DNA of 64,000 nucleotides from Nautilus pompilius (taxonomy: Eukaryota > Mollusca > Cephalopoda > Nautilida > Nautilidae): NCBI GenBank assembly GCA_018389105.1, contig JACATO010000972.1, positions 186,001-250,000 on the forward strand, written 5' to 3'. Shown one piece after another: positions 24,440-37,900 of the stretch. The notes under the pieces are model-generated. The model ran no database searches, was not told the DNA's origin, and saw nothing but the letters and a program-made list of their open reading frames with translations. Made by a program: the position numbers and the translations under genes. How positions within the stretch are numbered: the stretch's first letter is position 1; the number at the start of each line of letters is the position of its first letter.

Positions 24440-27400
24440 AGTGCTGTAAACTAAAGCCTAAGAAGTGTACTCCATGTTTTCAGTTTCAATTTACAGGAAA
24501 AGTAATAAAAATAGAGTACTTGATAACATACCTTAGTATGGGGCCGATGGTCTAACAAGCCATTTTGTTTACTAAAAGTATTAGAAAACAAATCTCAAGT
24601 TCTCAATTCTTTTTAATTTTTTTTTTCAGCAGCAAATGCTGTTTGTACCCTACCTGAGAACAAAATATCAATTTGCTGGACTAAATAAAATAATGTATGC
24701 ACAAAAGAAAAACTCATAAATCAGTTTTTCCATAAGAAAAAAAGTGAGCAAACAAGTTTTTAAGGATAACAACAGTAGTTTCTCTTCATGTTTGTACATT
24801 TAACTAGCATATGCAAATGTATTAGGAGGAGGAAATATATTATGATTTGTCAACCATTTTCTGAAAAGCTGAATTTTTTTTACAATCTTACATAAAGTGT
24901 ATTCACTTTGTATTTAACAAGACTTTGGTCCAAAGAAAGTTGGAAGTGAAGATTTGTGGTGGCCATATTGGATAATTTTGAAGTTAACGCAGGTTTGATT
25001 TTGTGAAGTAATATATTTTGGAATAAAGGAAACTTCTTTAAGAAATTATCTAATTGATATGATATTAAATTTGTCCTGAATCTTACTGGAAGTTGGTCTG
25101 TCTGACTTATTTTAACCCACCCCTCTCTCTTGTTTTCTTTTAAATAATGAAGTATTGTTTGTGTAGGTTCCTATAAGCAGGTTAGGTGTGCTGTCAGTAG
25201 TTGAAGAAAGAAGTGTGGCGTACGGTCAGGTTTGTTTTTGGCTGAATTGTATTTGGCTCTCTCTTGTTTTCCCGAGCATTAGGAGTAAATAATGAATGCT
25301 TGCTTTAATTTTAAGCATTTGTATTTATGCTGAAAAGTGGGTAATGACCCCTGCAGAGTAACCCTTTTAAAGATACAGCTCCTAAGGTTTTACTGAGCTG
25401 TGTAAAGCCCATACTTGATTAAAAATTGAGGAAACTTAGTGATTTCTGAATAATTATCTCCCATTCCCTCACCACCAAGGCTGGTATTTATTTAAAAAAA
25501 AAAAACTCCTCAGAGGGTTAATCATAAAATAAGTGAAAGTGTTAAAAAAAAACAACATAACTTTGGAATATAAATAAGTGGTAAAATAATATTTACTAGT
25601 AGATTGTTCGTGCAAGTAGTAATTTTACTAAATCTAGTATACTCATTAAAGTTTGAGTTAATTTTCATTATACTGAGCATTTACCTATAAGAGTTCATAT
25701 TCATTCATGAGCTAATTGATTGAGGAACCGAGGAAGAAATTTTATTCTGGTTAATTTGGTAACTGATGACAAAATTATAGCTTAGGAGTAATAAAGATCA
25801 TAATGACAATAAGGTGTGTCTTTATGATCACAGCTGTAAATCTGTAGTGCCATGCAGAAGGTTATTTTCAGTGATTTTAAAAAAAGGATATAAATCAAGA
25901 GAAATGATTCATTACCTTTCTGTTGATTGACAGTCCGAGCTGAGTATGAATTTGGTGCATGTCTGTTTTTATGTAATGGAATGTTTGCAATTCAGCCAAG
26001 GTTCTGAGTTTTGAGGTATATATCTTTTGTCATTAGTTAAGTAAAGATGTGTGTTAGTGTGTTCCCTGAGCATCAGCACTCCGCTGTAGCAGTCTTTTTG
26101 AATTTGAGGTGCTCTTTAAAAGCCAAACACCCAGACCTTAGAACCTTCTTTGGTAAGATATTTCTGTCCCAGTATTTTAATTCTTTTGGAAAGGACACTC
26201 ATTGCTGCTTGTTATTTTTAAAAAAAATTTTTTATTAAATTAAATTACTGGTGACAAAAGTGAGTTATGAATATGAGAATGATGGAATAAAAAGGCAAAG
26301 TTTCATTTTACCAGGAGTGGTTGTAGGCAAACTAATTTCTGCCTATTAAGTGTGTGTGTGTGTGTTTTGAACTATAGGAGGGCTGAGTAAGTGATTGTTG
26401 GGGCATGTAATAAGAGTCCTGTTATTTCAGGCATTGCTTGGAACCAGTTCCCAAATGGACTGCACTGTTTTCTGTATGATGCTGACCTCTTTTAATACAG
26501 GACAGTTTATCACAGCTTTGACTGTTACTGCTTCTATATTATACTTGACTCTTCATCTGAAAATTTGATGGGTGTGGGAAGCACTTTCGTTTCTCTCAAT
26601 TTGAAGGTTTCTCTCCACACAAACTACGAGAATAGATGGCTGGTTTCTCCTTCAGAATTTCCTGGCTCAGCAGGGTGTGCTTACAAGTTTTCTAATAATT
26701 TTGTCAGACTTTATTGTTTATAGTCTTTATCTAAACTGTTTATTCTCCACTCTTTTTTGGCAATTTATTGCACTGTGTTCCTTGTTAGTTGGCTTAGGTG
26801 TTCCTCTAATCATTTCAGAGTGCTGCCATTTTCTTCAATCTAGGTGTCTTTACATTTGCATTGGACTGCACATTCACCCTTCCAGCTGATATTTACCTAA
26901 TTTGACCCTAAGAGACCTGAGAGGGGTTCTATAAGCTAATGTGCTGGGGGACACTGTCTGAATATAAATACTAAAAATACTAATAGATGTTTAAAAAAGA
27001 AAGATAAGATTCTAGCTTTTTGAAATGCATTAATTACTAGGGAAGAAATTTTTAGGCTAATAGTTGTGGGATTTTCCATATGATACAAACAAAAAACAAA
27101 CTATGCAATTATTGCACTGCAGCATTTTATCATGTATTCTCATAAAAAATTGCTTATTGTGTTTTCTATTACAAGGTCATATCAAGTATTGATTTTGCAG
27201 AAAAAAAAGGGTAAATATGGTTCTAACCACTTGGTCACACACCTCTAGTAATCTGAAAATGTGCCCATTAAGGATTTTGTTCTTTGTTACAATAAAAGCC
27301 AATTTTCCGATCATCTGGCCTTGTATCACTAATCTATAAGTGAGAGAAAATGATGTTGCTTGTCCAGTTACATGCTCAAGGTCAGCATCCCGGGAAATTT

Positions 27401-29095
27401 GTCGCATTTGATGATGATAGTGTATTGGATCACAGCATAAATATGTCATTGTCATTCAGTTTTACAAGATCCAGTTCCAGTTAAGAAAATGCAACTTGAA
27501 GTCCTGGAAAAGAACTGGAAGAACTGATATCATCCAAAAGTTTTCAATGACAAATAGTCCTCCAATATAGATGGTGGGCTGAACTTTCCTGGCTTTTTTG
27601 AAATAAAATCTAGTGGCTGCAATGAAATACAGGGGTTTGGTGCGAATGAAATGGCTGCCATACAAATTTTGCCAAGTCACAGTTCAGTGATCAGCAATGA
27701 TTTGACACCATGAATTAGACAAGTCATATAATGTGTTAAGAATTGCTGGCAAAAAAACACTGATGAAGAAAAGGAAAAGCTATTTACCAAAATTCTTCTA
27801 CTCTTTGCTCCAGATCAAAAAGGGTATGAAAACTCTTGGATGTCAAGTGTGTAAAACACTGACTCTGAGCCCCTCATTCTCTCTCTCTCCTGTGCAGGTA
27901 TTGACTGACTTTTTATATCTTTAACCTTTTCTAAAATTCACATAGTTGTATTTAGTAGTAAAGTGCTAAGTATGTCATCATAAGCACCATATTAATAAGT
28001 TGAAAAGAATTCAATAAAAGCATTGGTCATGGAAATAATTTCTGATTAAAAATATATTTTGGATGATGTTAAATACATCAGAGGAATGAAACTTTGCCAT
28101 AATTATTTTATAATTTTAATTTTGCAGTACAGAAGAAAAAAAATTTGAGGTTAAACACTAAAATATCCTGAGAGAAACTGCATTTATCTCTGAGCAAGAT
28201 GGTGAGGAGAGAAGTTTAGCTTTTTTCTTGTGTTGGTCTCAATTTTGATTTTGTTGCAACAGAAATTATCTTACCAACAAGTTTTCCCAGCTCACAAGCA
28301 CCATTAATATGCAGTTGAAAGTAATGAAATTATTGATTTGTTTTTCCCCCACATCAAAGGAAACTGATCATAATTCTTAATAAGGCTATTGGCTACCCAG
28401 AGGCCTAGTGGCATTGTTTTCTCCCTGTAGGTTTAACACTGATATTGCAGAAAAATTAGTATCTTTAATTGAGGTTCTTTGTGGGGGGGGTATTCTTAAG
28501 TATTGAAGAAAAAAAATTATCCACTAGCACTTTAACTGACCTGTTTTGAAATGAGTTCTTTGTTTGGTTACTCTTATGAACGTGCTAATGAATAAATGAT
28601 GCAGTTCTCGTAGACTGTGGTGAAAGGCTATATGTAAATATGTCTAGTGGCAGCAGGATTTTATCTGAAATGCTTGCTCTGGGGAAATTTTCATGCTTTG
28701 AAGTAGCCTCATCTTTAAAGAAAATTGCTTGAATTTCCTTAAAAATCGAAAGTAGAGGATTAGTTTGAGCATTTCCTGTCATCTCATTATAGCAGCAGCT
28801 ACGAAAAAAAAACATATGCTAGCACTCGTCTCTGGAAAAATGGCACAGTTCATTGGAAATACTGGAATCTCGATGCAGACTTTTCGAAGAGGAAGATGTT
28901 GGTGCAGTGGGCAAAACTATTGGTAGAAGAAACACTACAGCACAACTGGAAAAAACAAAAAAAACCAACATGTGGTGGCTTTACCAACTCAGGTCACTTG
29001 TGAAATAAAAAAAAAAAAACTGGGTGGAACACCTGCTGCAGATTAATATCTTGACACCTAGTTCTTAAGACCAAACCTTGATAAATACAATTGAT
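24440..29095. other. AT-rich intron, no gene seen
   Basis: A GT tract lies at 26351-26366. A minus-strand stretch at 27177-27680 has two adjoining short open frames with some coding character but no recognisable motif. Poly-A/T runs are common. Confidence 0.5.
26351..26366. repeat. (TG)n microsatellite
   Basis: Eight TG units followed by TTTGAAC. Confidence 0.9.
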
Positions 29096-29097
29096 TA

Positions 29098-29163
29098 GGG
29101 ATGTTCAAATGAAACCTGGCAGCATACTATTATTATGGCAGTGGTATTTCTGCTGGGTTTCCT
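29098..29163. repeat. TA-flanked palindromic micro-element, copy 3
   Basis: It starts GGGATGTTCAAATGAAACC after TTA. The inner arms pair well: GAAACCTGGCAGCATAC against the reverse complement of the right arm (GAAACCCAGCAGAAATACC). The right tip appears shortened, ending in CC followed by TTA, which matches the TTA on the left. The left 19 bases differ from copy 1 by a single substitution. Confidence 0.6.
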
Positions 29164-30416
29164 TAAATCAATACTTTAGCAGATAAATCTTATAATATGA
29201 TGATGAAAAAATAACCTGAAGTTATCTGCCACTTTCCGTAAATAACATATCACCAGTAACTTATCATTTTTTTCCAAAAAAATTTAACAATCAGTCTGTT
29301 CATTGATGTAAAACCTGATACTCTATTCTCTAATTAAGTCAGACATTTTTTGGACATTTAATTTTGTTGTGTAAAAAAAGAGTCACTTTAAAGGAACATT
29401 AAAATTATTCAGTAAAAGACATTTTGTTGTCCAGTATTATACATATTTTAAAAAAAAAAATTGTTTGATTGTTTGAGAGTGTGTGGGAGAGTGAGGGTGT
29501 GTGAATGTAGCTTTAAAAATGCATGATTTTTGGGGTGCACAGGTAACAATTTTGACAAACTATATTATGTAATTCTGGTTTGTTTTATTATAAAATCTGG
29601 TATTGTAATCCCCTCGGAAATTTTTAACTAGGCCACTTTTGGGTTTTTAAGAGAATGATTTAAAACAGTGCAAGAGCCTTTAATGTATAAAACTATCACT
29701 TTAAAATTTATCTTGGCTTTTAAATTTTTTTTGGTGTGCAGATGAACGAGATAAACCAAAAAACCAAGTCCAAAATCAGACTGTGAAGTCTAATTCAATA
29801 TAAAGGGGCAAGATGGATGGAAATCAATTGCACCAGATCGTAGTACTCAGCCCACTTTTGCGTTTGTCCTTCGAGATTTTAAGAATGATCTGTGTTCACC
29901 AAAAGTGAAGGGCACAGTTGGCAGAAAATTCTGGATAAATTTAGTGTGCTGATCAAACATTGTGCTTGTGAGTCTGTAATTCTGATTAAAAGACCATTTA
30001 TTTGCAGGCAGTGGTTGTTTGACTGAACAAAATCTAAGTGATTTTTGTTTGCTGTAAGATTGCACAAATAGCTGCCTTTGATTTCATTTAGCACTTGCTT
30101 TGATTCCACAAAAAGAAACTATGGCTGTTTATTGAAAAATGATATTAAAAGCCTACAGTTTTTCCATTTATAGTTGATTAATTTGCTGATCTGATCTAGT
30201 GTTTTGATCAGTTTTCCACAGTAAAAATCATTGTTTGATTGTTAATGGCTTTACCAGCCAGAAGCACATTTTAGCAGGTGGTAGTGGTTCAGAATGACTT
30301 TTGTTAGTTGATCGTTATCTGAGAATCTTTCTGAAGTGCTAATTAGTTTTCAGTTTTTAGGGTAAGTTGGCACAAAACTCATTAAATGATTTTGCTGCTG
30401 CTATTTTTTACCTTCA

Positions 30417-30752
30417 GTGGGTCATTCCTTATCAGACTATCAGGTATGCTTCACCTTACCATCTCAGATAGTCCAAACTTATAGTTTGCCCCAACTTTCT
30501 CTAGTTCCAAAGATACAGGATGACCACAACTATAAGGTATTGGGGTTGAAAAACGATGCTTCATTTGATGCACATGATGAAATCCACATTTTATTGATCA
30601 ATAGCTGCAAGAACAAGATGTCTGTTGCTACGGAGCTTGTTCCTAAAACAACTTTTTATGTAGATTCCATAAATTGTCAGACTTATTATTTTTGTCACAA
30701 ATTAGACCCAAAATGGACATTTTGTCATGTCATGCAGTACATGAGGCCATGA
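30417..30752 (+). other. Unassigned 111-codon ORF
   Basis: An open frame runs from a GTG next to an acceptor-like site (TTTTTTACCTTCAG at 30404-30417) to TGA at 30750-30752. The composition is mixed and not low-complexity (for example VPKIQDDHNYKVLGLKNDAS), which is unusual for random AT-rich sequence. There is no ATG near its start, and in-frame GT sites (CAGGTATGC near 30442) could serve as donors. No domain was recognised. It could be a chance frame, a cryptic exon, or the remains of an element. Confidence 0.2.
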
Positions 30753-31549
30753 GTCTTTACAGGATATATTTTGGGGAGTGGGAGTTTGGAAAAGCTGACA
30801 AAATGATATCAAAGCTAAAAATAGGGAAACCCAAAGATATGATGATACATTTTTATCCGATAGATCATTTTTGTTTCAATGTACTTCAGAAAAGATAACT
30901 TAGTTGGCATGAACTACATATATGAAATGTTCACAGCATGCATATATAAATGCATTATGTATATCACACAAAGTAGGGAGAAAGCTTTATAGATAGCGAT
31001 AACAGGAAAAAATCCATTCATTTTATGAAATAGAGAACCAGTCCTTGTAGCTTTGCACTATCCTACTGAGCCATCACTAATAGTAGGTGTATTTGATTTC
31101 ACCAAGAGTTATCTTTAAATGTAGCTACCTTATGCAAAAAGAAAGCCACATGCAAATTCTTATGCCTTCAACTGATCCAACTTCAGTCATGTGATATATC
31201 ACAGATGGATGTGTTTGCTTGGTTATCCTAGTGGAAAACCTGTGTAGGACCCTGCATTAAAAAATGAGTATTATTTCACAAAATCTATCAACACTGTCAG
31301 CTGCTCTAACCTGAGATCACCTTGTAGAAATCATTGGTTCTCTGATAGATTAAAGTTTTTGCTGGTGCTATGAAGTTACCTTACCACATTTTAAGATGCA
31401 TACAGTAAATAGCTATAAGCATGAGTGTATATAAATATGTTAGGCTAAAGTGGTCATGTGGTGATTTCACAATGCATGCATGAACACAAATATTAGCATA
31501 CATTGTTGGATGGTTTTCAGTGATTTTTACACTTCAGGATATGAAAATT

Positions 31550-31571
31550 TCATATATATAATATATATATG
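31550..31571. repeat. (AT)n microsatellite
   Basis: AT units with a single phase slip. Confidence 0.85.
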
Positions 31572-32070
31572 TTAGTATAGCCATATGGTATTTTGGTTTC
31601 TGATGTTAGGGTATTTTTGGTTGCATATTCAGGGTGGGCATTTTCAAAGAGAGAACTCTATAGAAGGTGATGCTAGAAGGCTCTTAACTCATATTCTGGA
31701 TGTATTTCTTACCAAAATAACAGAAACAGGCATCATGTGTTGTGTTACCTGACACAATGCCTAATTTAGGTCTAATTTGTGAAAAAAAAAAAATGTCATA
31801 GATTATTTCTAACACTATTTTTTGAATCTACATGAAAAGCTGTTCCTGGAACAAGTTTCATGGCAACAGATGCCATCTTCTTGTAGCTACTTATCAGTAA
31901 ATGTGAATTTCCTCATATGCATAGCTCTATGGTTGTGACTCTGTATCTTTGTTACCAGTGAGAACTGGGGGAGCTATAAGTTTAGGATGGCTTATAATGC
32001 ATCTTCAGTAGAAATTGAATCAAAATCTAATAGGGTTTGGTAGTGGGGTGGCATGGCTCTAATGTGAGCT

Positions 32071-32099
32071 GTGTGTGTGTGTGTCTGTATATATATATG
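32071..32099. repeat. Compound (GT)n-(TA)n microsatellite
   Basis: Seven GT units, a short CTG spacer, then five TA units. Confidence 0.85.
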
Positions 32100-34286
32100 A
32101 CAAAAGTAAAAATTAAGAAAAAAAAAGTTTCTTCTTTAATGCAATATACGGTATATATAATTGCTTTTTGTAATTCTGGTTACTTGATGGCAAAAAAAAA
32201 AATTGATGTTTTCTTTCATATTTGCACATTAACATCTGGTCAACCAAATGTTCATGCATGAAATTCTGTCACCACAGAAGAAAATGATGTGATTAAATGG
32301 AGACAAATAAGTTGTTAAATTAGCAGTTTTTGATGGGCTGGGTGGAGTTATTAGTATATCCAAAATGTGATAGTTGGGTGAATTTTGCTAGTGAACAAAA
32401 GACGCTACTGTGGGATTTAAGTTTTGGTTTTCACAGATTCAGACTGCTGTAATTTTGAAATTCCTTTTGTATCTAGAGAAGTCGGCCATACTAATTAAAC
32501 TTTAAGAAAAATAACATTAGTGGTTCTGTATATGGTTAAGAACGGAGCAGATGCATGAACATGTTTATCTATGGATTAATTTGTGTTGCCTGTGTTGTTT
32601 TTAATATATTAGTGATGAATATCCTTTTCAGGACAGTGAATGGCTAGCTTATGTACATTATATTGGGACAACAGAGAAGTTTACCTGGGTCATCCTGTTG
32701 GTGGGGGAGGAACAAGAAAGAGAAATCTTGACTAGACATTAGGGGGGTATTTTTTACTAATTGTGTAGTGTCTGCCTGAACTGCATTGCTAACTTGGGTA
32801 GTGGAAGCAGTTTGTGGAGATTTTAAAGCTTTCCTCCCTTTTCTGTATCTGTAAATTTCTCACTCGAGGGAAGTAGGTAGATATAGATGCTTAGGGAAAA
32901 TTTTTTTTCTTTCTTATTTTAATTAAAGCTTGGCAGAATAACACGAAAACCATGATATAGCTGCTGCACCTATAATTTGTTAAACAGAAGGGGAGGGGGC
33001 TTTTCATTTCTAAAGCAGCTAAGTAATTAGTTTTGGCAATTTTTTCTTTTCATTTCTTGCTAGGTGTGTGTTGAATCAAGATGTGTATTCATCACCACTG
33101 TTGGTTTTCCATGGAAGATGCTTATCTTCTGCAGTAATTTTGATTGGAATCATTTGGTCACTTGCCTTAAAAAAAAGGTTCCTAGTAGTTATGATGCTTT
33201 TTACAGAAACTTCTGGAATTTGTTTTACTAAAGGCGCTTTATTATTAACATTTCAGGAAGCAGTTTCTTTGGCGTAGAATACAAAGCCATTTAGGGATTT
33301 AAGAATTAATAATACTAGTTTGTTTGTTTGGCATTTTGTTTATAACGCTGTTCTGGCTGGCTGTTTATGGGACACGCTAACATGCAGATTCTGTTATCTT
33401 CTTTCATAGAATCCAGTGTTTGTATTGTACAGGCAGAACTGAAGGTGAGAGTCTTGTGGGCACATGCAAGGAGGGTGTAGTGCCTCAGTTGAGATGGTTT
33501 GTCCCCGTATTCCAGTAGCTGATCAGATATCAACCACTTTTTAGAAAGGTACAGAGCCTACCAAGAACTTGTCTTATTATTAGCAAGGGAAACCATTCCA
33601 TGGACTACACAGAATCCATCATTTGTTCTTAAATAATTTACCCTTTTTTAAAATTTTTATTTCTTGCAACAGAAAATTGGTTTTTGCACAAGTGCACAAG
33701 TAGTTGCTTGGAAACTTGAAAGTTCAGAGTTTGAATTTTAACAGATGCTTCCTAAATTTCAATGAAGAAGAATTTGTTGTTGAAAAGAGAGAAGTTTATT
33801 CAGATGCACTTGAGGAATGGATGGTAAAATGTATCTGAAATCTATAGAAAAGTTTGGGAATTCTGCCAAAGAACAAATTTTAATTACTGTTGTAGTTATT
33901 TGAGATCCTGAACAGAGAGATTATATAACAGATAGAAAGAACTGTAACTAAAATGGTATCTAATATCTTTTATACAGATGAGACTGGAAGACATGAAAAA
34001 ACGTTTATATGATAGAATGAATTTTTTTTTAAAGGAATACTGTTTTAAAAGTACTATACCTAGAGTTGTAAAAATATGAAGAATTTTAATCAAAGGAATA
34101 GTATATCTCCACTTCCACCCTGTTCCTGGCTACTTTATGGCTGTGGTCAAAAGCATTGCATGTTAAATTGGCATGAAGTGAAAGTTGAGTAGTGAGAGAA
34201 ATTTCAGGGAGTTAAACAAGTAGTGTTTGATGGTTCAGGATGACAAACTGTAAGAGCTGTTGCACAAAGTGACTGGAAGAGGAGAT

Positions 34287-34990
34287 TATTGTATTTTTTT
34301 GGCATATAAGTAGTCAAAAGTCCAGACTTTGACTTATACTCCAAATCAACTTATGGATACAGTTGTTGAAATTGTTTTAATGAAAAAAAAATTAAAATGA
34401 CATTGTGTTATTTTGTGAAATAAACTGTAGAATTGTTCATTGAAACAGCCTACAGAAATTACTGCCCGAAATGTTTGACAATTAGGTGATAAATTCACTC
34501 ATTGTGCTCGCTGAAGTATGCAAAATTATGCAATCAGTAGCGAGTGCACCCTCACCGATTATGTTCTCTTATTTTCAGTCCTAATTATATGTATAAATAA
34601 CCCAACAAATTCTTTAACTTATCTTAAAATGCTTCCCATAAAGTCATAGAAGTCATGCATGGTAGCTTTTAAACTAGGATATTTTAAGTTTACTGAAGAA
34701 AATGGCGGTAATATGGTCACATGCAAGAAATATCAGGGAGTATGTTATGGACTACAAAGAAAACCAAGAAAGCAAATTGCGGTTGCAAAGCTACATGGAT
34801 TAACATTGAGGATAAGTTGTAGGGATATGTGCTAACCTAATGCACTACATGTGATGGACTTAGTACTGTAGAGCTGAAACTAAAGGCCAAACAAATCGCA
34901 AATGATGATTGCAGTCTTTACATTTCTCCGTTTCTTTTTGTTGATGTGCAATATCCCCCATGGCAGTTTTCTGAAGGTGTGTATCATATT
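34287..34990 (+). pseudogene. pogo-like (DDE_1) element fossil, 5' end and HTH region
   Basis: The left part (about 34287-34365) has GTATTTTTTTGGCATATAAG, then CTTATACTCCAAA and CTTATGGATAC. This resembles the end of a widespread family of elements whose termini read like 'TATTTTTCGGCGTATAAGTC ... CTTATACTCC'. About 300 bases on, a plus-strand frame gives AFKLGYFKFTEENGGNMVTC followed by KKYQG. That corresponds to the helix-turn-helix start of pogo-type transposases, where the usual pattern is FKLKVVxFAEExGNxxAxxKY. No catalytic domain or right terminus was found, so it is truncated or heavily decayed. Confidence 0.5.
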
Positions 34991-37900
34991 ATCCAATCAG
35001 AGAAGAACTCAGCTGATTATTGACTTGTGCTATCAAAAATGAAATTGAGTTTCTTTATTTGAGTGTGTTGTAATATCTAAAAAAATCTGAGTGTTAAAGA
35101 TAGATAAAACTGACACATTTGGCCTTTTTTTTTTTTTTTTGAAGTAGGCGATTCACTGCAACACAAATGACTCAGGATCACTTGCTGCCATGCAGTGACT
35201 AAAAATAGACACCAGATCTTTTGATACCAAAACCAATAATAAAGTTAGTAGTTTGTTTTAAAATATCTTTCCTTGATTACAAACATGTTGAAAACTATTT
35301 CAATGCCCCATTTATCTGAAAGATTGTGCCACATGGTTTTCAATGATATTCACAAATAGCTCATTAATATTCATAAGCCTAGAAGTACTGTAGCCAGTGA
35401 TGAGATGCAACAAAATTGGTAAAAGTACATAACGTGTTTTAGAAGGTAATTTCATTTTGCTGTTATTACATATTTCATCATTTCTAAACGAATGTGCAAG
35501 TTGCTTTCTTATTTTTAAAGCCACCTTTGCTTTGCAAAACTAGAAAGGGATGCAGGTCAGGACTGTCATTGGGACCCTTTGCCACCCTTTGTTTAAAAAA
35601 TGCTGTAGGAAATTCACAAGATCTGTTAGTGGAGGAGACTAAGGAGAAACCATGCCAAAGGAGGTAGTTCCAAGCCAGTAACAGCAGCAACATAAGTGAT
35701 CTGTTACATGGCTTTGGGATCATTAATTTCATTATATTTTTAATAACAGAAATTTTGGCTGACTCAACATTACTCTTGTTGCTGGTGTTTTTACATGTGG
35801 TGTACATTCTTATTTTTTCCTTTCTATAGCCAGAAATAGAATGGGAGGTGGGGGTTAAAAAGTTTCAATTAAAAGTCAATATTTCAATGGTTCCACGTCG
35901 TCAGAAATTAGATGATGGGAATGCCAAAATAGAAGATACTACAGTTTGCATAAGAATAATAAAGACGAGAAATTGCATTTGAAATGACAGTCATGTTCCA
36001 AAGCTAGTTGGAATAGAAAATTATACATTATTCATTTGCAGTTTTAAGTGAAAACAATGCTGATGTTATCATTTGATTGCTAGGCTAATTATGTGAATTT
36101 TCCTTTAAAAAAATGCAGGCATATGACAGGTGGTTTCATCAATACACTACTTAAAAAAAAAAGTAGAATACTTAATGTATTTGGAATAAATGTATTAGAT
36201 TATTCTGCACTTAACACCACAAGGAAATGTCTGCAGAAATTTCGATGAATCACTTGATAGCTATTCAAAAGTAGACAAAAGCATTTCTTCCTATTCGTGG
36301 GGGTTTTCCTTTCTGGTTTGGAATTTATCCTGATTTTCAGAAACCTTAATATGAAAATTTCTGGTTATTGTTTTAGGTGAACAAGTCAGGGTTAACTAAA
36401 CTAGTTTATTTGTACTAAAAATGTGATGCAACAGCTGAAACACCAGAATTCTATTGATTTTGATTTTTTCTCTGCACCTTCCTATGCACATGTTCAGTTA
36501 GGGTTCTCCGTGTATCTGCTAATTTTAGTTTTGAAACATGTTTCAGCTGTCTTGTCATATCCTTAAATAAATTAACTGTCCTTAGCCTTTGGAAATTTTT
36601 TCTCCACCTTTACTATAAATTAAGGTTTTATGAGTCTGTTTAGAAGAGAAACTTGTATGCTTTTACCTAACAGTTGGAAATTTCTTGATTTGTTGCCATA
36701 AAATAGTTAATTTTAGAGATTACCTCTATTCTACATGTTTATATAACTGATCATGATAGGTTATGCTTTCTCTTTGTTTGATATGCTTTTTTCTCAACAA
36801 CCAGATGCCAAGGAGTGGTTTTATTCTTTTCAAAAGTGATGGTTATGAGACAGCATTAGATGTTTTGATGATGAAATACTAGACAGTTGGAAGATAATGT
36901 TAACCCTTTGAAAAGTATGCCCATATGTTTACAAGGAGTAGGTATTGATTTTGCCAGAGTAATCTTATAAATAAAAATTTCCAAGGTTTTGTGGGCTTAG
37001 GAAACCCATACATGAGCTTCCTACAGTCTGCGAAACCTTAGAAATGTATGTTTATGAGATTATTATGCTAGGATCAACACCCACTCTTTGTAAATATATG
37101 GGCATAGTTAAAGGGTTAATTTGTTTTCCAAGTGTAATAATTGCAAATGGGACCTCTTCCCATCTTAAAGGTAGGTTTCTGTTTTGGAGATCTGAGGGGA
37201 TATGTGCAATAATCCTGAGACAGTCTGGTTGAAATTATCTTTTTTTCCAGGCATGAGTATGAAGAGATGCTATGTTGTATGCTTCTTACAGCTTTATAAC
37301 TTAAGATCATGAAACAAGCAGATTAGCCTCTTAGTGCTGGATTGGAGGTTTAGTATAGTTTCTATTAACAAAAAATAGGCACAACATAACAAGTGCATTA
37401 ATAGTTGTATGAAATGGTTAAGTGCACACTTTTGATATAGTTTCCAATGATCTTAGCATCAGATATCTAATGGTTGCTTCAGAATACTGATTGCATTATT
37501 AAAATATTTAATTATTAAATGGTAAATTATGCACACCCTAATAATGGCAACAAGGGAAAATCACTCAAACTGTAGGTTCTTTAGTTAGTTGGGGCATTTC
37601 ATGTTACTGCCTTGTTATTAAGACTAATGAAGCTTCTGTAGAGATATGGTGCACATCTGTCAAAGGGAACTGTGCCTTTGAGGCCATTCAGAATTTTTTT
37701 TTTTTGTCTGGTTGAAAGTTTTCATTGAATGTGTTAAATATTCTGGTCAGATCCTCTACTGATTTCAAAGCTACAAACCATAGATTATCTTTTTACAAAG
37801 CATTTCAGTCCTGTTTCAAATAAGTAGTTTAATTGTTACTTAGTATTGTTATTTCTCTTGTTGTTTCATACTCTGCAAAAGTTTTGCATAACGTTTTTTC

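Larger units (their letters stand above)
29164..34286. other. AT-rich intron; one longer ORF and simple repeats
   Basis: It contains the unassigned ORF at 30417-30752, an (AT)n tract at 31550-31571 and a GT-TA compound repeat at 32071-32099. Nothing else was recognised. Confidence 0.5.

Noticed and set aside
27177-27680. Two adjoining minus-strand frames that could form a broken gene
   Set aside because: No recognisable domain and no splice or retroposon hallmarks.
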